Notes: generated by a model not told the origin, from the letters alone. Positions 10,618 through 23,207 are shown, numbered from the stretch's first letter. The stretch is 64,000 bases of DNA from Girardinichthys multiradiatus (GCF_021462225.1 NC_061816.1:15029390-15093389), one strand, 5' to 3'. Made by a program: numbers and translations.

Positions 10618-13092
10618 TATACCTTGGGGTAAATAATAAAAATACATTGATCAAAACCAGGTTGGAGTTTGCCTAAATGTGAAATAAAGGCTGTCCTATG
10701 CAAAATAATAGGGTTACTAAGTCATTTTATACAAATAAATAAACATTATCATTAAACCAGTATCATAAATTATCTATTTTGGTGTTTCCCTGGCTAAATC
10801 TCATCCCATTGCAGCTCTTCTCCTACAGTTTACCAACAGCATGTTGTTGGAAGTTGTGTCTATGATTTTTGTGTCTAAAAATCATAGGGATGAATACAAT
10901 TGTGTGTACCCACCCTATAATTTTAGTTTAATAATCATTTAGTTTATAAAATGTGTTCCGATTCTAACATTTATCTGCCTGAGACAGCTTCAGAGCATTA
11001 GATTAGGCCATCTTTATAAAATATTGAAAGTAACAAAATTAACTGACTTTGTAAGTATACTACATCCCTTCAAAATTACCTCGAAGACTGCTGTTATTTG
11101 CTCTTAATCAGTCCATATATTTCTTAGACAGTTAAACTTGCCCATATAATTGACTTTATAGTCTTGTTCTCTAAACGAAAAAAAAACTCCCCTGAAGCTT
11201 CTGAGCTTCCATTAAATTAAGCTGAACAACGTCCACAAAATGAATTAATCTGCATATAGTCTGAATTGCCACTGTGTCATCGTTGATGCCTGTCTATTGA
11301 TCTCACTGTAATTATATTCGCCTTCAACTCCCCTCAGCAGAGACAATTAGAAAGGACAGGTGACAGCGGGAAGCCATGTAAGCTCAATAAAAGACTTCCT
11401 CTATTGCGTAATTAAAAATCATAGCATGCTTTAAATGAACAGAATCAAGGTGTCTTTGTCTCTCACCAACCTTCTTATTCAGGAGCCCCAAGAGGAATCG
11501 GCAAAATGTTAAACGTTACTTGGAGCTAATTGCCCAATATCCAGTCAGATAAATTTGTTGTTGCCCCACCTGCTGTGAGATTACAATTGTCCTCCCAGGT
11601 TGTTTTGTTTTTCCTGGGGGTTGGACGTCAGATGCCAACTCACGAAGGCCCTGGGAGTTTTAGATAACAGAGGTGAGGGGCACTTGTGAAGACAATTTGC
11701 CGTTATAACTGCTCCAGTTGAGAGTCTTCAAATCCAGTCATGGCTGACAAAAGATGTAGAGCCCTTTCTCCACAAGTAACAGCCATAAAGACCATTATGA
11801 AAATCTAATTTCAGAGCACATAGAAAGTGATCTAACTTCGATGTGGCATGCATTTCTTGTAAAATGATTGGTTAATTTCTGAATGAACCATCCCGTTGAA
11901 TTAGTTATAACATTGACATCCATGTTGATTATTACTTAAAATAGGAAATTATGCTATTTGCTTAATATATCTATTTTTGGTTTGTTTGGCATCATCACTC
12001 CTTTTGCATGCACATGTTTGCATAATCATCTTTTCAATATTGACTTTTAACGACTACTAAGTTACAATGCAGGCTGTGAATGAGTGACAGCAACATAAAG
12101 GCCTGCAAGGAGAAAATGTCAGTGCGTTCTCTGTAAACAGAGCAAAGCTTTTGAATTAGTGTAACACAGAAAACAGAGGGAGAAATCCGGGTCAAAATTT
12201 CCCTTCTTTTATTTGCCATTGCCATACAGAGAGCATCTCCTCCCTACAGTTGGTCCCTTATCTTCCGCTCTCACTCATTCCTTTCTCTTCTCTTGACTCC
12301 AACAGTGGAAGTGAAACAAATAACTCCCTCCTCCAATGTTATGAAAGCCGGTGCAGTAATTTGTGAAGAAAACTCTTTTTTTTCAATGCCCCCATTGCCC
12401 TCTTTCACTCGCTCACTTTCTCTTTATTTGTCTGGGGGTGTGTGCTGCATTCTGTACTAACACCAAGGGCAGCCAGATAAGGAGTGCAGCAGCAGCTTCA
12501 TATGGAAAACATATTCTTGCTTAGCTGACACAGAGACCTGGAATGCAAATCTGAAGTAGGGAAACAAAATTAAAATTTGTGCTGGTTTCATGCTAGATAA
12601 AGCGTAGTTATTTTTTTTTTTTTATGTGCTGTCACTCATGTCAGCCCACGCATCGGAAGGTAAGGAAACCTTGGATGATCTCATCTGTTCAGGAAGACAT
12701 TCTGTTAGTGAAGATAAATGGATTTTCATGTTCTTAATGGTTTGGTTACTCAACATTGTATTTTTTAATTTTGTACAAGCATTAGATTCAGCTGAACATA
12801 AGGACAGAATAATAGATCTATATATTTTTGTACCACTTTGTACATTGCAGCTCTTGTTCCTTGCTGCCTAAAATGCTTCGTTATTCGTACTTGGCTCTTT
12901 AAGTAGTCAGTTGATTGGAACATCACTTCAATACACACTTGAGAAATGAATTCCTTGCAATTGGAGCTCACTGCTGGTCCTAAACATAAATTGAATTTAA
13001 TACAACTCACCTGCTGACCTTACATCAACAACGAGGCAACCTGAATTCAGCCAGCCTAATATAGGAAACACAGATGGTTTGCTTACTGCCAC
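10618..13092. other. Non-repetitive intergenic DNA, possible conserved elements
   Basis: No gene is supported. Parts of 11200-11720 are unusually complex (balanced composition, no simple repeats, several TAATTA-type homeodomain words and an ATTTGCAT-like word nearby) compared with the flanking AT-rich DNA. This is the texture of conserved non-coding elements near neuronal genes. It is only a texture-based inference. Confidence 0.35.
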
Positions 13093-13095
13093 TTA

Positions 13096-13653
13096 GGCTA
13101 CTTTCACACTGTGGGCAAGTGCAACACCCAAATCCAATGTTTTTGGATTGGCCATTTCTGACCTTTTCATGACATGAGATCTGAATGGCCTAATTCTGAT
13201 CTCTTCACCTCCAAAAAAATCAGAATTGTGCCACTTTCATATGTGGTACTAAATCGGATACATAGCCGGTAGTTTTCAGAGCGTCAGCAGTTTGAACGGT
13301 CATGTCGCGTTTTATCCGACTTTTGTCTCATCGTCCTGGCTCCGACTACGCATCCACACAGATTTCTCTATAGAATTAGCACTTCTCCATAAAAGGCCAT
13401 TGTTAATAGGTATGCTCTTTTTTCTTACCTTTCTATGTCTTATGATGTAGTCATAATATCGTCAGCTCCCATTGCTCAACAACTTAATAACAACACAGAA
13501 ACAGAGACATCCATTATTACTTCCGTAAACAGTATGCTAAAGTGTGTGGTGTCTACATTCTCCTTCAGACTGAAGTCTGATGGCGGTCGCATTTAGTTAG
13601 TAGTTTGAATGAACACTCAAACAAAATCTGATTTCAGCAGTGTGAACGTAGCC
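13096..13653. mobile_element. Short non-autonomous DNA transposon (MITE), PIF/Harbinger-like
   Basis: The left end GGCTACTTTCACACTG and the right end, read in reverse complement as GGCTACGTTCACACTG, form a 16-bp terminal inverted repeat with one mismatch. Both ends are flanked by TTA (13093-13095 and 13654-13656). A 3-bp TTA/TAA duplication is typical of PIF/Harbinger elements. The 558-bp interior has no transposase frame. The class call depends on the 3-bp duplication and is less sure than the element itself. Confidence 0.65.
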
Positions 13654-13837
13654 TTACTTGTCCAGCAATCAATTTAGCCACCCTGGGATCAACTGTACTT
13701 CCCCTGTGCAGGATACACTCCTGTAACAAGTATGGGCAATTCAATATTTATTTCATATTTGAAAAACTAGTTGATAAATTTGTTACTTCAAGGCTGTTAA
13801 AAGCCTTCTTTATGATGAGTAAGTAAACAAAATGCAG

Positions 13838-14960
13838 TCAAAAGACTTCAGTTGATCCAAATCACTGCAGCAAGAATTCTGAAGAAAATGAAAAAGAGTG
13901 ATCATGTTTCTCCTACTTTAGCTTTCCTTCATTGGCTCCCTGTTAAACCTAGAACAGAATTTAATATTTTCTTTTCACATATCTGAAGCCCTTAATAAGA
14001 GATCTGATTGTTCCATATGTTCTTAACAGGGCACATTCTTCTCAGACTGCAGGCTTACTGGTGGCTCCTAGTCTCTAGAAGTAGAAAGGGATCCAGATCG
14101 TTTAGTTATCAGGCTCTTCTCCTGTGGAACCAGCTCCCAGTTTTAGTCAGTGAGGCAGACACCTTGTCTACTTTTAAGGCTAGGCTTAAATCTTTCCTTT
14201 TTGATAAAGCTTATAGTAATATGGTTTAGGTTATCCTGAGCTATCTCTGTAGTTATGCTGCTATAGGCTTAGGCTGCTGGAAGACAAAATAACCACATTT
14301 CCCAACTCTGTTACATTCTTTTACTACTTTCCAATTTTGCATTATTTGCTGTTATTTCAGCTTTAACGTTTTGTTCTCTCTCTGATTTTTTTCTTCATAT
14401 GAGCCTGCATTCTGTTTAACTGTGCCACCTTCATGGAGGGGTGCATTACTGCCTACAACTTAATTTTCTCCTACTAGAGATGATACACTCTGCCCTGTCT
14501 TTCAGTGTTTAACCCTGTCTCTCTCATAGACATAGCTTTTGCTGCAACTAATCTGCACTATAAGATGAAAGTGATCATGTTATAGTGTTTCTCTCCTAGA
14601 TGAAGCCGCCAAAGCACCACTGCCAATAACTTTCAACTTTTTTTTCACATAGAAGGTACTCCTAGATCAGTGATTTAGTTTTTTTTGGTCATGTGTATGT
14701 TCTGTCTTCACAAACCCCTAGTCGGCCATGGCAGATGACAGTTCACACTGAGCTAGGTTCTGCTGGAGGTTCGTTCCAGTAAAAGGGGAATTTCCCTTTC
14801 CCCTGTCGCTATGAGTTAACAGTACAATGCAAGCGACTGTCCACTGTCGTTACATGTTTGCCCAGGAGGAGGGAATGCTACAAGTCAGTGACTCGATGTA
14901 ATCTGCTGGTTTTTCTTAGATAGAAAACTTTTTAACCAAAAACCTAAAATAAAACGTTCT
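13838..14960 (+). pseudogene. 5'-truncated LINE (CR1/L2/Rex-like), ORF2 end plus 3' UTR
   Basis: The plus strand encodes the C-terminal region found in many fish LINE ORF2 proteins. A degraded stretch near 13845-13985 matches the usual 'LQLIQNAAARIL ... HWLPV' region, with HWLPVKPRTEFNIF visible. From 14094 the frame reads SRSFSYQALLLWNQLPVLV and then STFKARLKSFLFDKAYS up to about 14217. The reading frame is broken between these parts. About 730 bp of 3' UTR-like sequence follows, ending in AT-rich DNA near 14960. Endonuclease and catalytic reverse transcriptase blocks are missing. LINE identity is secure; clade assignment is by general resemblance. Confidence 0.75.
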
Positions 14961-16394
14961 CTTTTTTTTTGCCTTTTTTTTGCCTCGTTCAAAGCTTATA
15001 TTTTCAACAAAAGCCTTGTCAATGCACACAACAATGGGCAAATTGAACATTTTCACCAAACAGTACATTGCTTTCTTAAAGAAAGTTTGTCTTCCTGCAA
15101 GGCCCAGTCTTCTTACTGGTAACCCAAATGTTGATTGTTAGTGTATGCAATTTGAATACAGAAGTTTAGGTTTCCATGAATATGAACTGAACCACCCTGT
15201 TGGTCACAATCTCAAAATCCAATATAGCTGCTTCCCATATAACTATGATATTAATATTATGTGTTGTTATCTACTTGATTTGTACATTAACAACAATGTG
15301 CAAATCCAACTCCTTTTCTAAGTTACAATTGGATTGGAGTTGAGTTGGAATTGATTTAATAACCGCATTCTGATTACAACTTCCAGTGCAACTGGAATGC
15401 AGCATTTTAGGTAACGAAAACTAGTCACTCAGCAAGTAATATGCAAATATGTTTACATGGTGATGTATCCAGAGAAAGGAAGAGATGTTTTGCATTAAAA
15501 CAAGATGAAGAGAACACCAAAAAGCCTCATGTGTCCAGTTTAAAATGTCCAGGTAAATGCGTTTAGCTCTAGTTTGCGGTTTGCTAGGCACAATTGTCAC
15601 TGTTTTTATGGTCGGTGCAGGCTCTCTATAAAACCTTTTATATTAGTAGCTAAATGCAGTGCAGGGACGTCAACTTGCTATTCCGATGTTACATCAGGCA
15701 GGACGGAGGATCATATCTGCCAGCCTGACAAAGCCTTATTGCCTTCCCTTTTCACATGAATGCTTTCAGATGTGCTCGAGTTCAAAGTCTGAAGCCGCTG
15801 CCAGGAAATAAATTGTGTGTGAGAGTCACAGCACTGCAGATTTAGATTGTTCACCTCTGCTGTGGTTTAGATATGAATTCTGTATCCTCTTTTATTCTCT
15901 GCAATTTTATTGTAATGTAAAGCAAGTTTGGGTCATTTCACAAAACCCCTTATTACTTATTAGCTGCACGAGTGACAGTGTTTGAGAAGGTTGTAGGCCT
16001 GGCCATGACTGAAACAAATTAATTGCAAAGCAGTTATGTTCCAATGTGGTCTCTTAGAATTATGACCATAGCATTTGGACGCCACATTAGTTGGTGGCAG
16101 CACATCATTTGAATTCATTTCATGGCTCATCCACACAGTATGAAGACTAAGCTCATTTCAAGCATTTCTTTCCATGAAACCAGATTTTTATACAGGTGTT
16201 TACGATTTCTATAAAGTGTGCACAAACATACTACATTAAGATGATTGCATTATCTATATTAAACGTTTGAATTTTCACCTTCTCATGATGACAATGTTAC
16301 AATGTTAATGTTAGCATAGCTCGCACTGAAAAAGGTTGAAGGGTAACCTATTTTTACTGGCTCAAAGATACATCAAATGTGTTATATTCAGAAA
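14961..16394. other. Intergenic DNA, nothing recognised
   Basis: AT-rich sequence with no supported gene or element. The open frame at 15574-15759 has no family features. Confidence 0.45.
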
Positions 16395-16470
16395 TATGCA
16401 TTGATGGAGGACCTTGGTTCGAATCCTGCCTGAGTGATGGTTCTGTCTGGACCTGTGCCCAATCTAGTAA
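16395..16470 (+). repeat. tRNA-derived SINE fragment
   Basis: Contains a perfect RNA polymerase III B box, GGTTCGAATCC at 16416-16426, followed by 'tgcctgagtgatggttctgt', which resembles the segment after the B box in fish tRNA-derived SINEs. No clear A box or tail remains, so this is a short, old fragment. Confidence 0.5.
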
Positions 16471-19400
16471 ATTCACGAAAATGGATCATTTTCATGTAAA
16501 ATTTTTTCCGACGTTTACGGCGATAGACAGCTTAGATGTAGAGTCAAGCAGAGAGACGGGCGGTGTGTTTTGGGGGTCACCTCTACTCCAGGTATTACTG
16601 CAGTTGAACAAATCCAATCTTTTGTTTTCCTTGCACAGGCAGGGCAGTGAGCATCCCAAAGCAGAGTGGAAAAGGAAGCGGTGACAGCATAGGTTGCTTC
16701 ACAAAAAGAAAGGTTGATGCAGAAAACCGCTGTTTTACCCATATGTCTGCATGAGGACGGCTTGGGCTCCTTTCCAATCAAGATATAAACTGCTGGCAGG
16801 GCAGCATCATGCCCATTTCTCTCATTAAGAAAATTAAAATAAAAGAATGAAAATGGAAAAGATTGTGTTACAAGTGCTATTTTAATTTTTCCCACTAAAA
16901 GAGACATTTTCATTTATTGTTTTTTGAAGATGCTGACTTGTTTTAGAAAATTGTTTGCTTGCACTGTTTGCACTTGTTTTTTTTCCTAGCCTTCAATTCT
17001 TTAGGCTGGTACCTATTCAATTTATGAGAAATATGGGTTATTAGGCTTTGTTTGCACTTTTAAAATGCATTTTATTCTGAGGTTTCTGTTTTAATCTGAA
17101 ATAAAGGCCTGAACGTTGTTTGCAATGGATTGCTTTTGTTTATGGTAAAATAGCTAGCTGTTTACTATAAAAGTCCACTTTGTTAAAACTTGAAATGTGA
17201 ACATTTGGGTAGGTAAGACACAAAAAGACAAAAGCTGGTCTTCCGTTCGGACCTTTTATTGGAAGAAATGTTTGTAACTGCACCTCAATGAGTTTTAATT
17301 CAATACCACTGATATATAAGATCCCAGACAAGTACACCAACCTTTCTAACAACCTATTTTAATGTATGTTGTGAAAAAAGAAAATCTGAATCAACTAAAG
17401 TAACTATTTTATCCATCCTCATCTTGAAAGGTATATGGAAAGTATCAGACTTTAATTTTACTGGTCAGATATTTTACTTCTAGAGTTATTTAAATAAGCA
17501 TATCTGTTAAATGTTATCTGCAAACAAATATATCTGTTCATTAAAATGTATTTAACTAAGCTAATGCATCATGATGGCAGGTTTGGTCTTTGACAGTAAC
17601 TGAAGGTAATGCCTATTGTAATTGTTTCAATGTCTCAAAGAAGCCAGTATTTTTAGACTGGGAGGTTAACCCACCCCCTTCGGTTAACAGGCCGGTTGCA
17701 GGTTGGTTCTAGGGCACAAGGTATTTACAAGAAATCATTAGAATCAAAATAACTGAAAGTGCTGGACTACCGCAAACAAGTTGGACAATCCGGCAGCACT
17801 AAGTAGTCTTGATGGTTCTTAAAAGCTACAGCTTGATGTGTTGATTAGAAGCTGGTGGGTATGCAGCATAGCAGAGCAAACCCATCTCCCTTTGGGACAA
17901 TCAGCTGCAAGGAAGGGATTCCCAAGATGACAGAATATGTCATAGTTGTTGGGTTTTATGTTGGGATGACTCATTTCACACTGGGGCCAATGGCGGTAAA
18001 TGATAAGTCAAATCTAGGTCTCAGGATCCATATATAATATTTATATTGTTGAATACCACAACAACATAAACAAATAAAAATACCTAAGCTCATATGTTGT
18101 CATGGTCTTTCAATATTTGGTAAATAAATCTGGTATTAACATGCAGTTTGCTAGAATGGTTACCATAATAACATGTTAATTATTTTTTTGATAAACCTTA
18201 ATAAACATCAGTATCCAAATCACATAAGTTATAAAGGAGGCTAATTGAGCCTTAAAATTAAAAAATACGCTTCTTAAATTATATTGCATTCAGCAGCCTG
18301 TCGTCCATGTTTAGTCTTTGTCTTTATTCATTTTAAATCTTGTTCCAGCCTCGTTAAGTATAGATATATTGGATCCAGGATTTGCGGACCACCTCTTACC
18401 ACTGCACCGCTGTCTTTTAGGTATTTGAGTAAGAATAAAAGCCAGTATGCTCTCAATCTTCCTGCTTCTCTCCGTGAGGCTGCATTTAGAACCTAACTAG
18501 TTCAATTTACACATCAAATCTTTGTGAATAAGGGCAGGAATGACAGATGACATTAGAGTTCAGGATGATAATTGGTTGGAGAGATGGGGTGATAATTGAT
18601 GAAATCTAGACTGGAAGAAAAATGTGGTATTTATTTTCTAGATATTTACCTTAAGGGCATGGATTTTGTTATTGCATACTGTTCTCAAAAGAACTTTGAT
18701 AGATTGTGCTCAGGATCCACTTGCATTGTCTGGAAAAAATATTCACACACCTTGAACTTTTTATTTTCATTTTGTCAGGTTGTACCTTCAACTCTTTCAG
18801 AATAAAATGCCGTGCAGCAGGACTAATACCACCTGACATCCTCCTGGCTTCAGAAGAGACAAAACACATCAGACAGCCTCTGATTTCTGCATATGTAGGC
18901 ACTCTGCACACATGTGGCTCAGACAGATGTAAATATGAACAGATCTTGCAGACAATCACAAAAACCAAATTAATTTGTCACTAAGATCTTGAAAGATGCA
19001 TTTCTGCAAATAAAGAGAGACTCTGGTGGACAGACAGTGTCCTGTTCTTGAAATTAGCCTGTCAAAACACACATCCAATTAAAAGATTCAGATGACTGTG
19101 CCCCGGGACTTGGCACGACTCCAGCACGTATGTGTCTGCATGTGTTCTTTGAGAGGAAAGAGAATGAAGCAAGAGGAGCTGCGTTTGTGTTTTATCTCCG
19201 TTTCTGCACATGTGCTTCTATCTATGGAGTTGAATCACTGTCAGTGATAACCGTACCAGTCATGTCTCCCTTCCTGTGTGCAAGCATATTTTTGATCCAT
19301 GGACGCTACTGTGGTTGCTTGTGCGTGTGAAACTGCTAATTCTTGAGTGTGTGCATGCATATGTGCACTTTTGTGTGTTAAATGCATAAATAGGGCACAC

Positions 19401-20079
19401 TGCCAGCAGTGCACCACAGTGAAAGTCGCCGTGGCTGTGTTTGCCTTGGCTGCTTCCCCGTCGTAAATAATTAGGTTGATGGTAGACGTGTGTACGCTAG
19501 TCCCTATCATGTGCCTTTCTGCATAACTGTCTTTTTCCATGTCTTATCAACTCCTTCACTCATCCTCTGTATCATTTTTCTGCCTTTTTCACTCATGATG
19601 GGAGCAAATAAATAAACGCAAGGGCTTCAATAAATAAACAAACTAACAATAGCTCTGGGAGCTTTGTCTGCTTTGAAAGACAGATGAAAAAAAAAATTGA
19701 TAATGTGACATCACAGCAGCGCCTGGAATTAAAATTCTCCCACTAAATATAGATTTGGCTTATTCGTGACTCAAGGCACATGCAAGAGATTAGCTTTGGT
19801 GCTTTTCTTCACAGTTTGAATTTCCAAATTACAAATTTGCCAGCTTTGGGGATATATTCTGCTAAGGCCTGGAAGCTTCTACAAATCATTGCAAACGTCA
19901 GTCTGAGCTCGGCCTTGGATGCTGGAGGACAAAGACTCAAATGTCCTAGACTATCGACAGGACATGTCATTGAAATTTGTGTTGTCTTGGAATACAGCAT
20001 CTCAATTTCTGGTTAAATGTAAATTGACTTTCCTCTATACCACTGGATCAGAACTCCCCGAATTTAGGTATATAGTCAC
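16471..20079. other. Intergenic DNA, no gene recognised
   Basis: Mostly AT-rich, with a TG/CA-rich, ATGCATATG-containing stretch around 19120-19430. Open frames of 60-130 codons on both strands (for example 16515-16913 minus and 18669-18968 minus) have no recognisable domain or repeat in frame. A small inverted motif around GGTTAACC lies near 17665-17685. Confidence 0.45.
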
Positions 20080-20560
20080 TTGCCACCCTATAACAGGCAC
20101 ACCTTTTCACTTTCTTGTTGAAACGAATAGCAAATGGCTTACTGAAGTTCAAACTGGCCAACAGATTGAGAAAGAAAGGGGATTTAAATGACTTTGAACA
20201 TGGCATGGTTGTTGGTGCCAGATGGTCTGAGCTGTGTTTTAGAAACTACTCATCTAGTGGAATTATCATGTCCAGAAAAGCTAAAATATATTCAGTGAGA
20301 GGCAGTTGTATTAAAATAAAGAGGTCATAGAAAATAATAAAAAGATCAAAAAAGAGCAGAAAAGATTAAATCAGGAACAACCATGGCAATCATGCCTATC
20401 TTTTTCTGACCCCATTGTACCATCTTCTAATGGCTACTTCCAGTTAGACAATGCACTGTCACAAAGCTAAAATCAAAAATCTTCTGAAACCGGTGTTTTG
20501 AACACAACAACAACTCCCACACTCACTAGATCTCAATCTAAAAGAGTATCTTTGGTGTTG
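20080..20560 (+). pseudogene. Degraded Tc1/mariner transposase relic with internal deletion
   Basis: Two separated pieces of a Tc1-family transposase remain on the plus strand. Near 20165-20240 the translation includes LNDFEHGMVVGARWSEL, which resembles the start of the helix-turn-helix region in Tc1 transposases. Near 20425-20560 the DNA resembles the region coding the second catalytic aspartate and the segment after it (cttccagttagacaatgc, then agatctcaatctaaaagag), with stops. The middle of the gene is gone. It is unrelated in sequence to the intact Tc1 at 4213-5822, and no clear terminal repeats remain. Confidence 0.6.
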
Positions 20561-20600
20561 TGATTATGAATATAATTATTCAATATTTCATATTAATACT

Positions 20601-21946
20601 TTAACACTAGAACTCCCAGGGCCGTCAATTTGACAGTTTTGAAAGTTTGACATGCCATAACTCTGGTTTATTAAAACTCTTATCTTCCTGGCATCCTGAC
20701 TTTTTCTAAACGTGTGTCTTGTGTATTCCTATGTCTCTATTTTAAAAAAATAACAAAGTAAATAAAAGATCTAAGTATTTCTACCCTTTAACTACCAGAG
20801 CCACTATTTTGACGGCCCTATTATTTACATTGATATTTTTTGCCCGTGGCTGAGTATACGCGCGAGCGTTGCCTAGCAACCGTCACTGTAGAACGCAGTC
20901 TGAGAAGGAGATTGTTGGCATCCTACAAATGGCTTCTAGAAGGATATTTTCTGCTCAAGAGGCATTGGAAATGCTTCAAAAATTACATGATTGTGATTCT
21001 GAGGTCGAGAGGGATTCTGGCGGCTCTTGGTCAGCATTCAGTTCCAGTGACAGCGGGTCATAGAGTGAGCCTCCCCCGGCTGAAAAGCATGAGTCGTCCC
21101 ATTAGCAGGAGGTTGTGACGCATTATTTCAAGGTAGTAAAAGACTATCCTATGTAACGATTTGATAATTTTAGGCTATAGTTTACAAATTAGTAAACTAA
21201 TAATATATAAACTATAGCAACAGTGCCACAATCAGCGCAGGTTCAGAGATAGGGAGACGAGCCAGGTGCCCAGTGCCCAGCTATAAACCCATCAATCCAG
21301 CTCCCTGGCAGGAGAGAAACTAAAAAACAAGGTACTAATAATGGAAAAAGAAATAAACAATAAGTTAGGTCATAGATATAGTAGCCCAGTAACAACAATC
21401 TATTCTGCGCTTTACAACGTTTTCATCGCAAGACGAGCGCACACCTGGGAAGGAGGAGGAAATAGGAAAGGATGGCACTGTGTGGACAGTGGTAGGGGAG
21501 GAAGAAAGTAGAGGGAGGCGTCAGAGCCAGAACGTGTTGAGAGAGCACCAGATCCAAGATGCCTAGGCCGCGTTCCTCTGCTTGGAGGATGCTGAAATGC
21601 TCATCCACGTTCAGGGCTGCACAGTGGCTGAGGCCCGCAGAGTTTTAGGAGATTATTCCTCCTCGGACACGAGTGTGGATGAGTTGAAGGCATTTTTAGC
21701 ACTAGTTTATGTCTGCGAAGTGAAAGGGGGGTGTAACATGGAGCTTTCCAGCTTTTGGTCAGATTAGTAAAGCTTCTTTTAAAAACGTACCCACTACTCT
21801 ATTATTTTTCAGCAAGAAAACCTTTAGCATTCTGACCAATGTAATGCGATGATGTCATCACCGCCCTCGCATCCAGAATGCTCGCCGTCAAATTTACTGG
21901 CTTGGGAGTTCTAGTAGTGTTAGAATTCTGGGAGTCCTAGTGTTAA
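20601..21946 (+). mobile_element. piggyBac-like transposon, internally deleted
   Basis: Begins TTAA-CACTAGAACTCCCAG and ends, in reverse complement, TTAA-CACTAGGACTCCCAG: a 15-bp inverted repeat with one mismatch after the TTAA. TTAA is the piggyBac target and duplication. Two transposase fragments survive inside in the same orientation. The 1.35-kb length is well under that of a full piggyBac element, so most of the catalytic domain is missing and the copy must be non-autonomous. The right end carries a second, imperfect copy of the terminal motif just inside the outer one (21905-21922). Confidence 0.8.
20929..21767 (+). pseudogene. piggyBac-type transposase remnants
   Basis: The N-terminal piece starts at the ATG at 20929 (ASRRIFSAQEALEMLQ) and continues with an acidic, serine-rich stretch typical of piggyBac N-termini, stopping at 21063. 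A second piece, around 21610-21767, includes SVDELKAFLALVYV and NMELSSFWSD. This resembles the start of the piggyBac catalytic domain, where the conserved 'ELxAFIGLxxxxG' segment lies. The catalytic aspartates and the C-terminal cysteine-rich finger are not present. The fragments lie in different reading frames and are separated by non-coding sequence. Confidence 0.7.
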
Positions 21947-22440
21947 TATTTTATTAAATAATACGTCGGTCTGTTAAGGGTTGTCCTGTGAATACCAGCC
22001 CAACAAGGCGGTGGTATTAGGACAAAATTGAAAGGGATGAGCCAAGCTCTGACATTATTGAACTGCAAAAGTCTGCACACACATGGAATGAATTCACACA
22101 ATTTCTTAAAATACAAGAATTTATTAACAAAAATAAGTCAACTCAAGTCAAACATACTACAATCAACAAACTCTTTACTAAGCTAAAACAATCCAACTAA
22201 ACTACCAAGCAGAATGAAAGAACAAGGAAGACTAATGGGCTATGTACAATAAAAACAAGTTGATCAAAGATGGTTGAAAACCATGACCGAAAGACTGATG
22301 CAACATTACCATACAATGTTATTTATGTTTGAGAACCAAGGTTTATCTTGAAGAATCTGGAACTGAAGTTACGTTAGTCTTGGAATTAACTTAATAATTG
22401 ACATACCTTTAGACAACCATTAACAAGGCAAGATAAGATA

Positions 22441-22667
22441 AAATATTATTTTAATAAAAAATATTTTAAAGAACGATTTGCTGAATAAAACCAACCTTCT
22501 GGATGACCAATTCTCAATGGTGTTTAATAAGCTGCCTTTATTTATTAAAATAATATTTAAAAAAATATTATTTTGAATAAGAACCAAATCTTTGAGAAAT
22601 TGGCTTAATTGTGTTACTAAGTTATCAAGTTTGGTAAAATAATATTTAGGGAAATATTATTTTACTA
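22441..22667. repeat. Three AT-rich hairpins of one motif
   Basis: Variants of the same palindrome, built on TAAAATAATATTT and its complement, occur at about 22441-22470, 22545-22579 and 22637-22667. The last is a perfect stem with an AGGG centre. All three share the core AAATATTATTTTA. Confidence 0.7.
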
Positions 22668-23140
22668 GATTGAAAACTAACAACCTTTTGGTGTAAATGA
22701 TCTTTAGCAGGCAAGGCACGTGTTCGTAGCTGTTAGCGGTTAAAGCTAACAAAAGAAGCTTATAGCTTATCATCAGAATCAAACACATACCTTTAAAATA
22801 CCATTAATAAAAGGGTTAAAATGCATAAGCATGGACGGTGAGTTATGGCCAATCTTCTGTGTTTAAAATCACCCTTTAAATAAATTTTGTCTTAACTTTA
22901 AAAAAATAAATAAAAACACAGAACTCACAAACTGAGCACATGTGCTGAGCAGATAATCTGCTGGCACTAAGATGGCTGAGTTTTCAACACAAACAAAACC
23001 AAACATCATAAAACAAAAAATGTTTAGATTATTTCATTCTAAACTCCTCTCTGCCCAACACTACCTCTTACGTGAACTGTGCTGAGGAAAAAATGTTCGG
23101 GCAACAAAGTTGAAGGAACCATCCACAGTGAACAAAGGGT

Positions 23141-23207
23141 TAACTGCAGGTAACCTCCATAGCTGTGGGGTGCCCCACCCCACAGCTATGGAGGTTACCT
23201 GCAGTTA
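23141..23207. repeat. Perfect 32-bp inverted repeat, 3-nt spacer
   Basis: The left arm 23141-23172 (starting TAACTGCAGGTAACC) and right arm 23176-23207 are exact reverse complements, separated only by CCC at 23173-23175. Immediately after it, TTACCTGCAG is repeated once more, so the right arm end is also a short tandem direct repeat. Confidence 0.95.

Noticed and set aside
10175..10654. 159-codon minus-strand open frame, proline-, serine- and arginine-rich
   Set aside because: It is antisense to a LINE fragment whose sense frames give recognisable ORF2 sequence; high GC keeps the antisense frame open.
16515..16913. 132-codon minus-strand frame
   Set aside because: No recognisable domain, and it overlaps equally long plus-strand frames; probably chance.
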